NCBI GenBank assembly: GCA_963833655.1
Contig: CAWHYL010000004.1
Coordinates: 62,001 to 126,000 of the forward strand
Source of the DNA: 3-1-20CM-4-69-9 sp963833655
Lineage (GTDB): Bacteria > Actinomycetota > Thermoleophilia > Gaiellales > Gaiellaceae
Direction of reading: 5' to 3'
Length of the DNA: 64,000 nt
Shown: positions 16,753 through 24,680 of the stretch, piece after piece
Layout: every line of letters begins with the position of its first letter
Position numbering within the stretch: the first letter of the stretch is position 1
Translations under genes and position numbers: made by a program
Notes under the pieces: model-generated
Seen by the model: only the letters and a program-made list of their open reading frames with translations
What the model was told of the DNA's origin: nothing
Database searches by the model: none

Positions 16753-18441
16753 ATGGTGACCGCACAAGACATTCGGAAGGTTCGCGTCTTCGCGGGACTG
16801 CAGGGTGGCGCGTGCGAGCGCCTTTCACGGGCTGCGGCCGACATCCGCCTCGCCGCCGGCGAGTACGCCGCGCTCGAGGGCGACGAAGGCGCGCTCTTCG
16901 CAGTGCTCGACGGGCGGATCGAGGCGGTCAAGGTCGTCGACGGGATCGACAGAATCGTCGGGGAACGTCAGCCGGGCGAGATCTTCGGGGAGGTGCCGAT
17001 CGCGCTCGGCACCGTGTTCCCCGTCGGCTTCCGGGCCGCCGAGGCCTCGCGCGTGCTGCGGCTCGAGCCGCATGACTACCACTCGGTGGCTGCACTCGCG
17101 CCGGAGGTGGCGAAGGAGATCGGGCGTCTTGCGAGCCACCGCATGACGGGACCGCGCGGCCTGCAAGGGATCGCCGCGGAGCCGCCGCCGCCGCGCGCGC
17201 TCGTGCTCGGCCACCAATGGGATCCCGCGTGTACAGAGCTGCGGCGCTTCCTTCACCGCAACCAGATCTCGTTCGAGTGGCTGAAGCCGGACGAGCCCGA
17301 CGTTGCCGAGCGGTGGGGTGGATCCCCACTTGCGGAGGACGACCTTCCGGCCATTCGCGTCATCAACGGCAAGACGGTCGCGAAGCCGCAGCTGCGCCGG
17401 GTCGCCGAGCTGCTCGGCCTGGAGACAGAGCCACTCGCCGCGGAGTACGACACCGTCATCGTCGGTGCCGGCCCGGCCGGGCTCGCCGCGGCCGTGTACG
17501 GCGCGTCCGAGGGGCTGAAGACGATCGTGGTCGAGCGGGAGGCGCCGGGAGGCCAGGCCGGGACGTCGTCGCGCATCGAGAACTACCTCGGCTTCCCGTC
17601 GGGCGTGTCGGGCGACGAGCTCGCAAGCCGCGCGTTGCAGCAAGCGCGCCGGCTGGGCGCGGAGATCCTCGTCACACGGCAGATCACACGCATCGACGCG
17701 TCGAATCACCAGCTGCATCTGGACGGCGGCGACGTCTTGCGCGCGAAGACGATCATCCTTGCCTGCGGCGTCTCCTGGCGCAGGCTGACCGTCGACGGGT
17801 TCGACCGTCTGCTGGGCAAAGGCGTCTACTACGGCGCTGCCCGGAGCGAGGCCGCCCAGACGCACGGCCTCGACGTTCACATCGTGGGTGCCGGTAATTC
17901 TGCGGGCCAGGCCGCGATGTTCTTCGCGAGCCACGCGCGTAGCGTGACGCTCCTGTGTCGCGGAGCAACCCTCGCGAAGACAGAGGGCAGCGGCATGTCC
18001 CGCTACCTGATCGACCAGCTCGGTCGGCGCCCGAACTTCAGCGCTCTCTACCGAACGGAGGTCGTGCGAGCGCTCGGCACCAACTCGCTCGAGGCGATCG
18101 AGGTGAGGAACTCGGACACGAACGAGATCACGCAGATCGAGTCGGGCGGGTTGTTCCTGTTCATCGGCGCCGATGCCGAGACAGGCTGGCTGCCGCCGGA
18201 GATCGCGCTCGACGCCCGCGGCTATGTGCTCACCGGCCCTGACGTCGACGGCGACAGCGAGTGGCGTCTCGAGCGCGATCGTTATCTGCTCGAGACGAGC
18301 GTGGCCGGGATCTTCGCGTGCGGCGATGTCCGCTCCGGCCCGGTCAAGCGAGTCGCGTCGGCGGTCGGGGAGGGGAGCCTCGCGATCGCGTTCGTCCACC
18401 AGTACCTCAGGGAGAGCGCTGCGGTGGCCGCACCGGCATGA
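16753..18441 (+). CDS. cNMP-binding domain fused to thioredoxin-reductase-like flavoprotein
   Basis: 562 residues in three parts. About 1-125 is a cyclic-nucleotide-binding-like beta roll (GERQPGEIFGEVPIALG). About 145-225 is a thioredoxin/glutaredoxin-like segment (LVLGHQWDPACTELRRFL). From about 235 there is a two-Rossmann flavoprotein (VIVGAGPAGLAAAVYG; second site VHIVGAGNSAGQAA; C-terminal FACGDVRSG for FAD). Where thioredoxin reductase has its CxxC, this protein reads YYGAARSEA with no Cys pair, so it cannot use the normal disulfide relay. Related fusions occur in actinobacteria. The ATGA junction couples it to the epimerase gene downstream. Confidence 0.85.
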   Translation: MVTAQDIRKVRVFAGLQGGACERLSRAAADIRLAAGEYAALEGDEGALFAVLDGRIEAVKVVDGIDRIVGERQPGEIFGEVPIALGTVFPVGFRAAEASRVLRLEPHDYHSVAALAPEVAKEIGRLASHRMTGPRGLQGIAAEPPPPRALVLGHQWDPACTELRRFLHRNQISFEWLKPDEPDVAERWGGSPLAEDDLPAIRVINGKTVAKPQLRRVAELLGLETEPLAAEYDTVIVGAGPAGLAAAVYGASEGLKTIVVEREAPGGQAGTSSRIENYLGFPSGVSGDELASRALQQARRLGAEILVTRQITRIDASNHQLHLDGGDVLRAKTIILACGVSWRRLTVDGFDRLLGKGVYYGAARSEAAQTHGLDVHIVGAGNSAGQAAMFFASHARSVTLLCRGATLAKTEGSGMSRYLIDQLGRRPNFSALYRTEVVRALGTNSLEAIEVRNSDTNEITQIESGGLFLFIGADAETGWLPPEIALDARGYVLTGPDVDGDSEWRLERDRYLLETSVAGIFACGDVRSGPVKRVASAVGEGSLAIAFVHQYLRESAAVAAPA

Positions 18442-19346
18442 GACCCCCCTCAGGTGCGCAGATCGAGCTCGCCGCGGACGGGCAGCGCGCCGTGGTGGTC
18501 GAGGTCGGCGGAGGCATCCGCTCGTACAGCGTCGACGGCAACGACGTCCTCGACGGGTACGGGGAGGACGAGCTGTGCACGTCCGGCCGCGGGCAGGTCT
18601 TGATCCCGTGGCCGAACAGACTGCAGGGCGGAAGCTACGAGTTCGCCGGCAGACGTCACCAGCTGAGCCTGTCGGAGCCCGGGCAAGGGAACGCGATCCA
18701 CGGCCTCGTCCGCTGGGCTGCCTGGAGCGTCGCGGAGCGCGGGCCCGATCGTGTCGTGATGGAGCACGTCGTCCAGCCGCAACCCGGCTATCCCTTCCGG
18801 CTCGAGCTGCGGATCGAGTATGTGCTTTCGAGCACCGGGCTCGCCGTGCGCACGACGGCGACGAACTCCGGCGACGACGTGTGTCCCTACGGTTGCGGTG
18901 CGCATCCCTACCTCACCGTCGGGACCTCGAGCGTCGACTCCATGACCCTCCGTGCGCCCGCCGAAACGGTTCTCTTCTCCGACGAGCGCGGCATCCCGAA
19001 CGGCGATGCCGGCGTGGACGGTACCGCGTACGACTTCCGCCGCCCTCGGCGCATCGGCGACACGAAGCTCGACAATGCCTTCACCGACCTCGAGCGCGAC
19101 GCAGACGGCGTCGCGCGCATCGAGCTGCGGAACGGTGCGTCGGGGACAGATGTGTGGATGGACGACGCGTACCGGTACGTCATGCTGTTCACGGGCGATC
19201 CGCTGCCGGACGTGAATCGTCGGAGCCTCGCCGTCGAGCCGATGACGTGCCCGCCGAACGCCTTCCGCTCAGGCGACGCGGTGGTGCGGCTCGAGCCCAG
19301 CGGGTCGTTCACCTCCGCCTGGGGGATCGAGCCGGTGTCCGCGTGA
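18438..19346 (+). CDS. Aldose 1-epimerase (galactose mutarotase-like)
   Basis: 302 residues from the ATG overlapping the upstream stop (ATGA). The fold is a galactose-mutarotase-like beta-sandwich: GRGQVLIPWPNRLQGG near the N-terminus with the substrate-binding Arg, AIHGLVR with the first His, CGAHPYL with the second His, and a late Glu in AVEPMTCPPNAF. It interconverts anomers of a free hexose or a related sugar phosphate. It is cytoplasmic and translationally coupled to the flavoprotein before and the cupin-like gene after it. Confidence 0.85.
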   Translation: MRPPSGAQIELAADGQRAVVVEVGGGIRSYSVDGNDVLDGYGEDELCTSGRGQVLIPWPNRLQGGSYEFAGRRHQLSLSEPGQGNAIHGLVRWAAWSVAERGPDRVVMEHVVQPQPGYPFRLELRIEYVLSSTGLAVRTTATNSGDDVCPYGCGAHPYLTVGTSSVDSMTLRAPAETVLFSDERGIPNGDAGVDGTAYDFRRPRRIGDTKLDNAFTDLERDADGVARIELRNGASGTDVWMDDAYRYVMLFTGDPLPDVNRRSLAVEPMTCPPNAFRSGDAVVRLEPSGSFTSAWGIEPVSA

Positions 19347-19699
19347 GCGACTGGCAGTGGCCGGATGAGCTCGATGCGCTCGCGGCCGCGCCGGAGCACC
19401 ATCGCACGCTGTACGAGAACGACCTCGTCCGCGTGCTCGAGACGCACATCCCGGCCGGCGCGCAGACGGCGGTGCACACGCACTGTTGGCCGAACGTGCA
19501 GCACGTGCTGCGCACGACCGACTTCGTGCGTCGCGACGGCTCCGGCGCCGTCGTCTTCGACACGCGCGCGGGTGCGCACCGGCCCGAGCAGGGCGAGACG
19601 CTCTGGTCCGAGCCGCTCCCTCCGCATTCGATCGAGAACGTCGGCGGCGACCAGCTACGAGTTCTCATGGTCGAGCTGAAGCACCCACGCAATCCATAG
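19343..19699 (+). CDS. Cupin-like small protein
   Basis: 118 residues from a GTG that overlaps the epimerase stop (GTGA). It reads as a single cupin barrel: HIPAGAQTAVHTHCWPNVQHVL provides a His-x-His metal-binding motif and PLPPHSIENVG a second His. Function unknown; small cupins act as isomerases, dioxygenases or binding proteins. Its coupling to an aldose epimerase hints at sugar chemistry, which is inference. Confidence 0.7.
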   Translation: MSDWQWPDELDALAAAPEHHRTLYENDLVRVLETHIPAGAQTAVHTHCWPNVQHVLRTTDFVRRDGSGAVVFDTRAGAHRPEQGETLWSEPLPPHSIENVGGDQLRVLMVELKHPRNP

Positions 19700-19734
19700 G
19701 CACAGCGCGAGCATGATCGGTATTCTCGCGGCGA

Positions 19735-20367
19735 ATGCGCCGCGAGATGCATGGGCAATGCCATGGCACTGCGCTGAGGAGAGATCAGCTCCTGCGCCGT
19801 GCCGCGCTCGCCGGAGGCGCAGTGCTCCTGCCGGGCCCGGCCGTCGCGGTGCTCGCCGGGCGCGCCGAGGCTGCGAGTAGGACCGACAACGATCTCGCGT
19901 ACCTGCGGCTGCTCGTCGCAGCCGAGCTCCTCGCAGCAGACTCCCAGGCGAAGGCCCTCGCGAGCGCGAAGCTGAACCGCCGGTCGAGGACGGTCATCAA
20001 GAAGATGGCGGCGGACGAGAAGGCGCACTACGCGAAGCTCGCGCAGCTGCTCACAGCTGCGGGTCAGCCGCCCCCGTCCGCCGGCGAGATCGACTTCTCG
20101 TACCCGAAGGGGAGCTTCGCCTCACAGCCGTCGATCCTGAAGCTCGTCGCCGAGATCGAGAACCTCGTGCTCGGTGCGTATCTCGGCGCCGTCGAGAACG
20201 TCGAGACGGCCGAGCTTCGACTCTCGATCGGGCAGATCGCGGCAAACGAAGCCCAGCACGCCGGCGCGCTCGCTGCACTGCGTGGCCACGCCGTCATCGG
20301 CCGCGCGTTCGCCAGGTTCCTTCAGATCGACGCGGCGTCTGCCGCGCTCGACCGGTTCGAGAGCTGA
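19735..20367 (+). CDS. Exported ferritin-like domain protein
   Basis: 210 residues. The N-terminus has twin-arginine-like pairs (ALRRDQLLRRAALAGG) before a hydrophobic stretch, compatible with Tat export or a lipid-free anchor. Residues about 50-200 form a four-helix ferritin-like bundle with Glu residues (AAELLAADSQAK, ADEKAHYAKL, EIENLVLGAYLGAVENV, ANEAQHAGAL), suggesting a metal site. The role is unknown; exported ferritin-like proteins are common in this phylum. It is followed three bases later by the ModE-like regulator gene, so the two may be cotranscribed. Confidence 0.7.
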   Translation: MRREMHGQCHGTALRRDQLLRRAALAGGAVLLPGPAVAVLAGRAEAASRTDNDLAYLRLLVAAELLAADSQAKALASAKLNRRSRTVIKKMAADEKAHYAKLAQLLTAAGQPPPSAGEIDFSYPKGSFASQPSILKLVAEIENLVLGAYLGAVENVETAELRLSIGQIAANEAQHAGALAALRGHAVIGRAFARFLQIDAASAALDRFES

Positions 20368-20370
20368 CGG

Positions 20371-20748
20371 ATGCCGAAGCAGGTCTACACCGCGAGCGAA
20401 GCCGCGGCCGCACTCGGGATCAGCCTCGACACCTTGCGTCGCTGGGACAAAGCCGGCCGGATCAACGTCGAACGCGACGCGCGCAACCGCCGCGTCGTGC
20501 AGGCCGCGGAGATCGACCGGCTGCGCGGCGACGGCGGAGGCGCGCACATCAGCGCGCGCAACCGGTTCCACGCGATCGTCACCGACGTGAAGACCGACGG
20601 CCTGATCGCGCAGGTCGAGATGGTCGTCAGCGAGCCCGTCCGTCTCGTCTCGATCGTGACGCGCGACGCCGTCGACGAGCTCGGGCTGAAGAAGGGCATG
20701 GCGGCGACCGCCGTCGTCAAGTCCACGAACGTGATCATCCAGAGCTAG
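20371..20748 (+). CDS. Molybdate-responsive regulator: helix-turn-helix plus molbindin domain
   Basis: 125 residues. An N-terminal MerR/excisionase-type helix-turn-helix (YTASEAAAALGISLDTLRRW, residues 6-25) is followed by a single TOBE/Mop domain (about 58-125: NRFHAIVTDVKTDGLIAQVEM, GLKKGMAATAVVKSTNVII). Mop domains bind molybdate or tungstate. It sits directly before modA, so it probably senses molybdate and controls this operon. Unlike classical ModE it has one Mop unit and a different DNA-binding domain. Confidence 0.85.
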   Translation: MPKQVYTASEAAAALGISLDTLRRWDKAGRINVERDARNRRVVQAAEIDRLRGDGGGAHISARNRFHAIVTDVKTDGLIAQVEMVVSEPVRLVSIVTRDAVDELGLKKGMAATAVVKSTNVIIQS

Positions 20749-20752
20749 CGAC

Positions 20753-21493
20753 GTGCGTCGCGTTCTCGTCGTCGCCGCCGCCGCCGTGCTGAGCACCGTC
20801 GGTGGTCAGGCGTCCGCGGGGCGGAACGCGCAGATCACGGTCTATGCGGCGGCCTCGCTGACCGACGTCTTTCCGAAGATCGACTCGCGGCAGAGGTACC
20901 AGTTCGGCGGTTCGAACACGCTGGCGGCCCAGATCACCCAGGGAGCGCCTGCCGACGTGTTCGCGTCGGCGAACATGACGCTCCCGAAGGGGCTCTTCGC
21001 GAAAGGCCTGTGCTCGAAGCCGGTGGTCTTCACGCGCAACATGCTCGTCGTGGTGGTGCCGAAGGCGAACCCGGCGAAGATCCGCAGCATCTACGACCTC
21101 ACCAAGGCGGGCGTGAAGCTCGTCATCGCGGGCTCAGGCGTGCCGGTGGGGAGCTACACGCTCCAGATCCTCAAGAACATGAACCTGTCCGGCGCAGTGC
21201 TCGAGAACGTCGTCAGCCGGGAGACGGACGTCCGCGAGGTGCTGGCGAAGGTCGCGCTCGGCGAGGCGGACGCCGGGTTCGTCTACTCGACGGATGCCAA
21301 GACCGTTTCCGGGAAGCTGAAGGTGATCAAGGTGCCGGCGTGGGCGCAGCCGAAGGTGCAGTACGGGATCTGCGTCGTGTCGAACAGCGGCGACGAGGCC
21401 GCCGCCCGGGCATTCGTCGCGAAGGTGCTGAGCAAGTCCGGCCAGGCGAAGCTGGTCCGGTACGGGTTCCTGCCTCGCGTGAAGAAGAAGTAG
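20753..21493 (+). CDS. modA: Molybdate ABC transporter, substrate-binding protein
   Basis: 246 residues from GTG with a signal peptide (residues 1-22, ending ASAG). ModA features are ITVYAAASLTDVFPKI with the oxyanion-binding AASL motif, SNTLAAQITQGAPADVFASAN and a GEADAGFVYSTDA segment. It binds molybdate or tungstate outside the membrane and hands it to ModB. It sits four bases after the regulator and six before modB. Confidence 0.92.
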   Translation: MRRVLVVAAAAVLSTVGGQASAGRNAQITVYAAASLTDVFPKIDSRQRYQFGGSNTLAAQITQGAPADVFASANMTLPKGLFAKGLCSKPVVFTRNMLVVVVPKANPAKIRSIYDLTKAGVKLVIAGSGVPVGSYTLQILKNMNLSGAVLENVVSRETDVREVLAKVALGEADAGFVYSTDAKTVSGKLKVIKVPAWAQPKVQYGICVVSNSGDEAAARAFVAKVLSKSGQAKLVRYGFLPRVKKK

Positions 21494-21498
21494 CGGCG

Positions 21499-22329
21499 AT
21501 GAGGCGGGCGCTCTTTGCGTCTCTGATTGCGGCCGTCGTGATCGCGACGCTCGGGTTTCTCGCCCTTCCGATCGTCGCGATCTTCGCCCACACAACGCCG
21601 GCACACCTGCTCGACCAGCTCTCGAACCCCGTTGTCCGGGACGCGTTTCTCGTCAGCCTCAAGACGAGCTTGATCGCCCAGGGCTTGATCGTGCTCTTCG
21701 GCACTCCGACCGCGTACCTCCTGGCAACGCGGCGGTTCCGGGGACACACCGTGGCCGTCACGCTCGTGGAGCTCCCCCTTGTCCTGCCGCCGGCGGTGGC
21801 CGGCATCGGCTTGCTCGCCGCGTTCGGCCGCCTCGGCCTGCTCGGCTCGACCTTCGACGCCCTGGGAATCACGCTTCCCTTCACGCAGACGGCGGTGACG
21901 ATCGCGGTTGCGTACGTCGCGAGCCCGCTCTACATCCGGCAGGCGATCGCCGCGTTCGAGGCGACAGATCCGAACTTGACGGCGGCATCCCGGACGCTCG
22001 GTGCCGGGCCCGGGCGGACGTTCTTCCGCATCGTTCTCCCACTCGCGCGAGGTGGCCTCGTCGCCGGCCTCGCGCTCTCGTTCGCGCGGGGGCTCGGGGA
22101 ATTCGGCGCCACGATCATGTTCGCCGGGAGCCTGCAGCGGGTCACGCAGACTCTGCCGCTCGCGATCTACGCCGAGTTCGACCGCAACTTCGACGCGGCG
22201 CTCGCGATGTCCGGTTTCCTTGTTCTCGTCAGCGTCGTTCTCCTCCTCGGACTCAGGATTGGACTGACATGGCACCACTCGCCCTCGAAGAGGTCGTCGT
22301 ACCTCTTCGGTCCTTCAGTCTCCGGCTGA
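21499..22329 (+). CDS. modB: Molybdate ABC transporter, permease
   Basis: 276 residues with five to six membrane helices. It has the permease EAA-loop motif (EATDPNLTAASRTLGAGPGRTFFRIVLP) that docks on ModC, and the ModB-like GLGEFGATIMFAGS. It forms the channel for molybdate. Its last 61 bases overlap the start of modC, an unusually long overlap; the extra C-terminal residues (WHHSPSKRSS) may be a non-essential tail. Confidence 0.9.
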   Translation: MRRALFASLIAAVVIATLGFLALPIVAIFAHTTPAHLLDQLSNPVVRDAFLVSLKTSLIAQGLIVLFGTPTAYLLATRRFRGHTVAVTLVELPLVLPPAVAGIGLLAAFGRLGLLGSTFDALGITLPFTQTAVTIAVAYVASPLYIRQAIAAFEATDPNLTAASRTLGAGPGRTFFRIVLPLARGGLVAGLALSFARGLGEFGATIMFAGSLQRVTQTLPLAIYAEFDRNFDAALAMSGFLVLVSVVLLLGLRIGLTWHHSPSKRSSYLFGPSVSG

Positions 22330-23363
22330 GCCTCGACGTCGACGGCGCCATTGCGCTCGTCGGGCCTTCCGGCGCCGGGAAGACGACGGTGCTGCGGGCG
22401 ATCGCCGGGCTCGTCCGTCCGGCGTCGGGCCGCATCACCTCCGGCGCGGACGTGTGGTTCGACGCGGCGAGCGGCGTGTCCGTCGCACCGGACCGGCGGC
22501 GCGTCGGTCTCGTCTTCCAGGACTACGCGCTCTTCCCGCACCTTTCGGTCCGCCAGAACATCGAGTACGCCCGGCGGCAACGAGCCGACGAGTACCTCGA
22601 CCGCTTCTCGATCCGCCACCTCGAACGAGCGCGGCCGCCCGACCTCTCCGGCGGTGAGCGCCAGCGCGTCGCGCTCGCCAGGGCGCTCGCGCGCGACCCC
22701 GACGTCCTGCTCCTCGACGAGCCGCTCTCCGCGCTGGACGCGCACACGAAGGCCGGCGTCCGCTCCGAGCTTCACGACGTGCTGGGCGAGCTCGGCATCC
22801 CCGTCCTCCTCGTCACGCACGACTTCGAGGACGCTGCCGCGCTGGCCGAGCGTGTCGGCGTGCTCGTCGACGGCGAGCTGCGGCAGCTCGCCGCGCCGGG
22901 TGAGCTCGTCGCCGACCCGGACGATCCGTTCGTGGCGTCGTTCACCGGAGCGAACCTGCTGCACGGCTACGGCGAACGCGACGGCGCGCTCACGCGCGTG
23001 CGGCTCGTGGACGGCACCGTCGTCACCACCGCCGACGAGGCCCACGGCGACGTCGTGCTGGCTGTGTATCCATGGGACATCACGATCTCGACGACTCCGC
23101 CGCACGACTCTGCGATGAATCTGATCAACGCCCCGATTCGCGGCATCGCGGAGATCGGCAACCGGATCCGCGTGACGATCGGCCCCGTCAGCGCCGAGAT
23201 CACCGCCGACTCCCTGCGACGGCTGGGGCTCGAGGTCGGCCGGCCCGCGTACGCGTCGTTCAAGGCGACCGGCACGCGCGTGGTCGCCAACCATGCTGCT
23301 TCGGTGGGCGAGGGCGTTCGGTCCTCGCCCACCGAGGAGGGCGTTACGAGTGCTTCCAGCTGA
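22269..23363 (+). CDS. modC: Molybdate ABC transporter, ATP-binding protein
   Basis: 364 residues. Walker A GPSGAGKTT (32-40), Q-loop FQDYALFP, signature LSGGERQR (126-133), Walker B VLLLDEP (146-152), switch His in LLVTHD, and a C-terminal TOBE/Mop region (about 290-345) that can sense molybdate. It powers ModB. The last codons contain a 13-bp hairpin and overlap the convergent protease gene by 20 bp. Confidence 0.92.
   Translation: MAPLALEEVVVPLRSFSLRLSLDVDGAIALVGPSGAGKTTVLRAIAGLVRPASGRITSGADVWFDAASGVSVAPDRRRVGLVFQDYALFPHLSVRQNIEYARRQRADEYLDRFSIRHLERARPPDLSGGERQRVALARALARDPDVLLLDEPLSALDAHTKAGVRSELHDVLGELGIPVLLVTHDFEDAAALAERVGVLVDGELRQLAAPGELVADPDDPFVASFTGANLLHGYGERDGALTRVRLVDGTVVTTADEAHGDVVLAVYPWDITISTTPPHDSAMNLINAPIRGIAEIGNRIRVTIGPVSAEITADSLRRLGLEVGRPAYASFKATGTRVVANHAASVGEGVRSSPTEEGVTSASS
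23301..23335. terminator. 13-bp hairpin inside the end of modC
   Basis: A perfect inverted repeat (TCGGTGGGCGAGG, 23301-23313; CCTCGCCCACCGA, 23323-23335) with a 9-base loop, lying within modC codons 28 bases before its stop. It also sits just past the stop of the convergent gene (23344), so it probably ends that minus-strand transcript and may affect modC as well. Confidence 0.6.
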
Positions 23364-24060
23364 CGCTGAAGCTCGATCCGCCGCTCAAGCTCGACGTCTG
23401 CGCCTTCACGGTCGAGCCGGACACCATGTCGATCTTGTCCGGGTTGAAGGCGCCGATCGGCTGCCCGTTCACGCTCGTTCCGTTGAAGCCGACGGTGCCG
23501 AAGTTCGTCAGCGGCAGCACGCCGCCGGAGCTCGACGGTGCCTCCGCGATCGCCTCGGCCGAAGCGAGCTTCGCGTGATTCAGTCGCTGGGTCGTGACGA
23601 AGCTCTGACCGGTCGAAGTGTTCGTGATCGTGAGCGTGAAACGACCCGCGCCGTCAGTCGTCACCGACGCGCTCATCGCGTTGCCGGGCCGGATCGTCAG
23701 CGACAGGTTGACCGGGTACTTCGGATACATCTCGTACCACGCGTAGTAGCGCGGGCTTCCACCGCTGCAGTCTGCGGACGCCCCGGTCTGCTCGACGGTG
23801 TTGCTGCCGTTGCCGTCGAGGCCGACCCAGAAGCTCGAATAGGTCGTTGCGGACGTGCAGCTGGCGGTCGGCTGGGTCCAGTTCGCCGAGACGCTCGTGT
23901 ACCTCCCGTTGACGGCGCTGTAGCCGGACCAGTTGGAGCTCGTGCTGTGGCTGATCTTCTTGTTCGGGTCGAACCGAAAGTGCGCCGGAGCGCCTACACG
24001 GCCGCCGCCTGCGGCCGGCACGACGACGACGCACGCGGCTGCAATCAACAGCTTGCGCAA
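23344..24060 (-). CDS. Secreted glutamic endopeptidase-like protein (G1, eqolisin family)
   Basis: 238 residues with a signal peptide (about 1-21). The mature domain matches the eqolisin beta-sandwich: NWSGYSA, ANWTQPTASC, SSFWVGLDGNG, then VEQTG with the probable catalytic Gln91, and SAEAIAEAP with the probable catalytic Glu173. The usual Trp of the AEWIxE motif is Ala here. Eqolisins are acid-active peptidases known mainly from fungi, with bacterial relatives. It probably works outside the cell at low pH. It overlaps modC by 20 bp tail to tail. Confidence 0.75.
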   Translation of the reverse strand: MRKLLIAAACVVVVPAAGGGRVGAPAHFRFDPNKKISHSTSSNWSGYSAVNGRYTSVSANWTQPTASCTSATTYSSFWVGLDGNGSNTVEQTGASADCSGGSPRYYAWYEMYPKYPVNLSLTIRPGNAMSASVTTDGAGRFTLTITNTSTGQSFVTTQRLNHAKLASAEAIAEAPSSSGGVLPLTNFGTVGFNGTSVNGQPIGAFNPDKIDMVSGSTVKAQTSSLSGGSSFSVSWKHS

Positions 24061-24113
24061 GAGACCCCTTTCCTCGGAGAATGACGCCGGCAGAGAATAC
24101 GAGAGCGACCGGA

Positions 24114-24644
24114 ATGCGTACGACCTCTCTCATAGCTGCCGGGCTCGCCGCCCTCCTCGTCTGCGGTCTCGCGCAGGCATACGGCGGCCAGAGCGCTCTC
24201 GTCATCGTTCGCGACAAGAGCGTCGGCGGCGTCCGCGTCGGCTCGAAGCTCGCCCGCGCGACGTCCGCGTTCGGTCGACCGGACACGGCGCGGCGCGTGA
24301 GCCGCTACGAGTGCCGCGCGGTCTGGCGCCGGATCGGGCTGACGCTCGAGCTCGTGGATCTCTCCCGCCGCGATCCATGTCGTATCGGCGGGCTGCTGGT
24401 CGCGACGGCGACTTCGCCGCAGTGGCGGACCGGCAGAGGGCTTCGCGTCGGTGACCGAGTGTCCCGGCTTCGTGCTGTCTACCCGCGCGCGCGGCACGTC
24501 GAGACGGGGCCCTACGGCGGCTGGTGGCTGATCACACGGCATACCTGCCCGACGACCGGATCGCAGGCATATCCCGGCCTGCGCGCGCGGACTTCGGCGC
24601 AGCGCGTCTCGGCGCTGGTCGTGACCGTCGCAGCTTGTGAGTGA
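24114..24644 (+). CDS. Secreted protein of unknown function
   Basis: About 176 residues from ATG 24114 (MRTTSLIAAGLAALLVCGLAQA), which gives a clean signal peptide; an earlier ATG at 24081 has too close a ribosome site. The body (GVRVGSKLARATSAFGRP) has a repeat-like pattern seen in small exported beta proteins and five Cys residues that could form disulfides. No named family is recognised. Confidence 0.65.
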   Translation: MRTTSLIAAGLAALLVCGLAQAYGGQSALVIVRDKSVGGVRVGSKLARATSAFGRPDTARRVSRYECRAVWRRIGLTLELVDLSRRDPCRIGGLLVATATSPQWRTGRGLRVGDRVSRLRAVYPRARHVETGPYGGWWLITRHTCPTTGSQAYPGLRARTSAQRVSALVVTVAACE

Positions 24645-24680
24645 GTCGCGCCTGCGCGCTCGAGGATCTATGCTCCCCCC

